A program made the translations under genes and the position numbers. A stretch of 64,000 nucleotides of DNA from Flavobacterium psychrophilum (GTDB lineage: Bacteria > Bacteroidota > Bacteroidia > Flavobacteriales > Flavobacteriaceae). The DNA is taken from assembly GCA_945860385.1 (NCBI GenBank), contig CAMAQD010000007.1, positions 62,001 to 126,000 on the forward strand. Direction: 5' to 3'. A model generated the notes under the pieces. It made no database searches. It worked only from the letters and a program-made list of their open reading frames with translations, and was not told the DNA's origin. Shown here one piece after another: positions 63,938 to 64,000 of this stretch (its first letter is position 1; every line of letters begins with the position of its first letter).

Positions 63938-64000
63938 GATAGTGGAAATTAGGTTCAAATTATTTATTTTTAATGCAAATTTATTATGTTGCTCATTCCC

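Overview
The window is a chromosomal segment of a Bacteroidetes bacterium, almost certainly a Flavobacterium or close relative. The evidence is AT-rich DNA with adenine-rich rather than Shine-Dalgarno leaders, recurrent TAnnTTTG (-7) promoter elements, the gliding-motility genes gldF and gldG next to dnaN, a DUF4494 protein, and a tmRNA with the tag GEGNYALAA. Apart from the tmRNA I see no rRNA, tRNA, CRISPR array, transposase or prophage gene. Most of the window is core metabolism, interrupted by short accessory stretches.

Layout. 1-15009 (minus): an AI-2E-family permease cut by the window edge, then a signalling block of a CheB-CheR-PAS fusion and two giant paralogous soluble hybrid histidine kinases (2282 aa with about 13 PAS and one GAF domain; 1274 aa with about 7 PAS). 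15234-21392 (minus): a probable transcription unit acpH, ggt, alkD-like, ClC, M23 peptidase and an NTF2-like protein, divergent from glmM at 21483. 23258-25959 (plus): an accessory trio of exported proteins. Two of them share a signal-peptide region and an identical 18-residue motif; the third looks like an outer-membrane barrel. 26052-33271: a class V aminotransferase, a TPR hybrid kinase, gapA, lipA, a DUF4494 protein and a lipoprotein. 33422-37707: a CocE-type hydrolase and small exported or hypothetical proteins separated by short GC-rich hairpin repeats.

37819-45703 (minus) is a complete tryptophan operon: trpL leader peptide, attenuator, trpE, trpG, a c-type cytochrome lipoprotein, trpD, trpC, trpF, trpB, a gamma-glutamylcyclotransferase-like gene, trpA and a terminator. 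The promoter, the 18-residue leader peptide with three consecutive Trp codons and the attenuator hairpin can all be read directly and are the best regulatory discovery here. 45747-47561 (minus) is a marR, nitroreductase, yceI operon with two 16-bp palindromes lying over the marR promoter.

47873-55685 (plus) carries a rhodanese, a GapN-type aldehyde dehydrogenase, a cytochrome c with a lipoprotein, and a lactate module (LctP permease, an FAD/Fe-S D-lactate dehydrogenase-type subunit and a separate CCG-domain subunit). It ends at a strong palindromic terminator shared with ssrA (tmRNA, minus). 56269-63896 holds a serine hydrolase lipoprotein, a saccharopine/alanine dehydrogenase-like oxidoreductase, a tandem universal stress protein, dnaN, gldG and gldF.

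The best candidates for undescribed biology are the trp attenuator with its embedded cytochrome, the exported 18-residue-motif family at 23258-24717, and the PAS-array kinase pair beside the CheB-CheR fusion. Domain limits are estimates from reading; no database search was possible.
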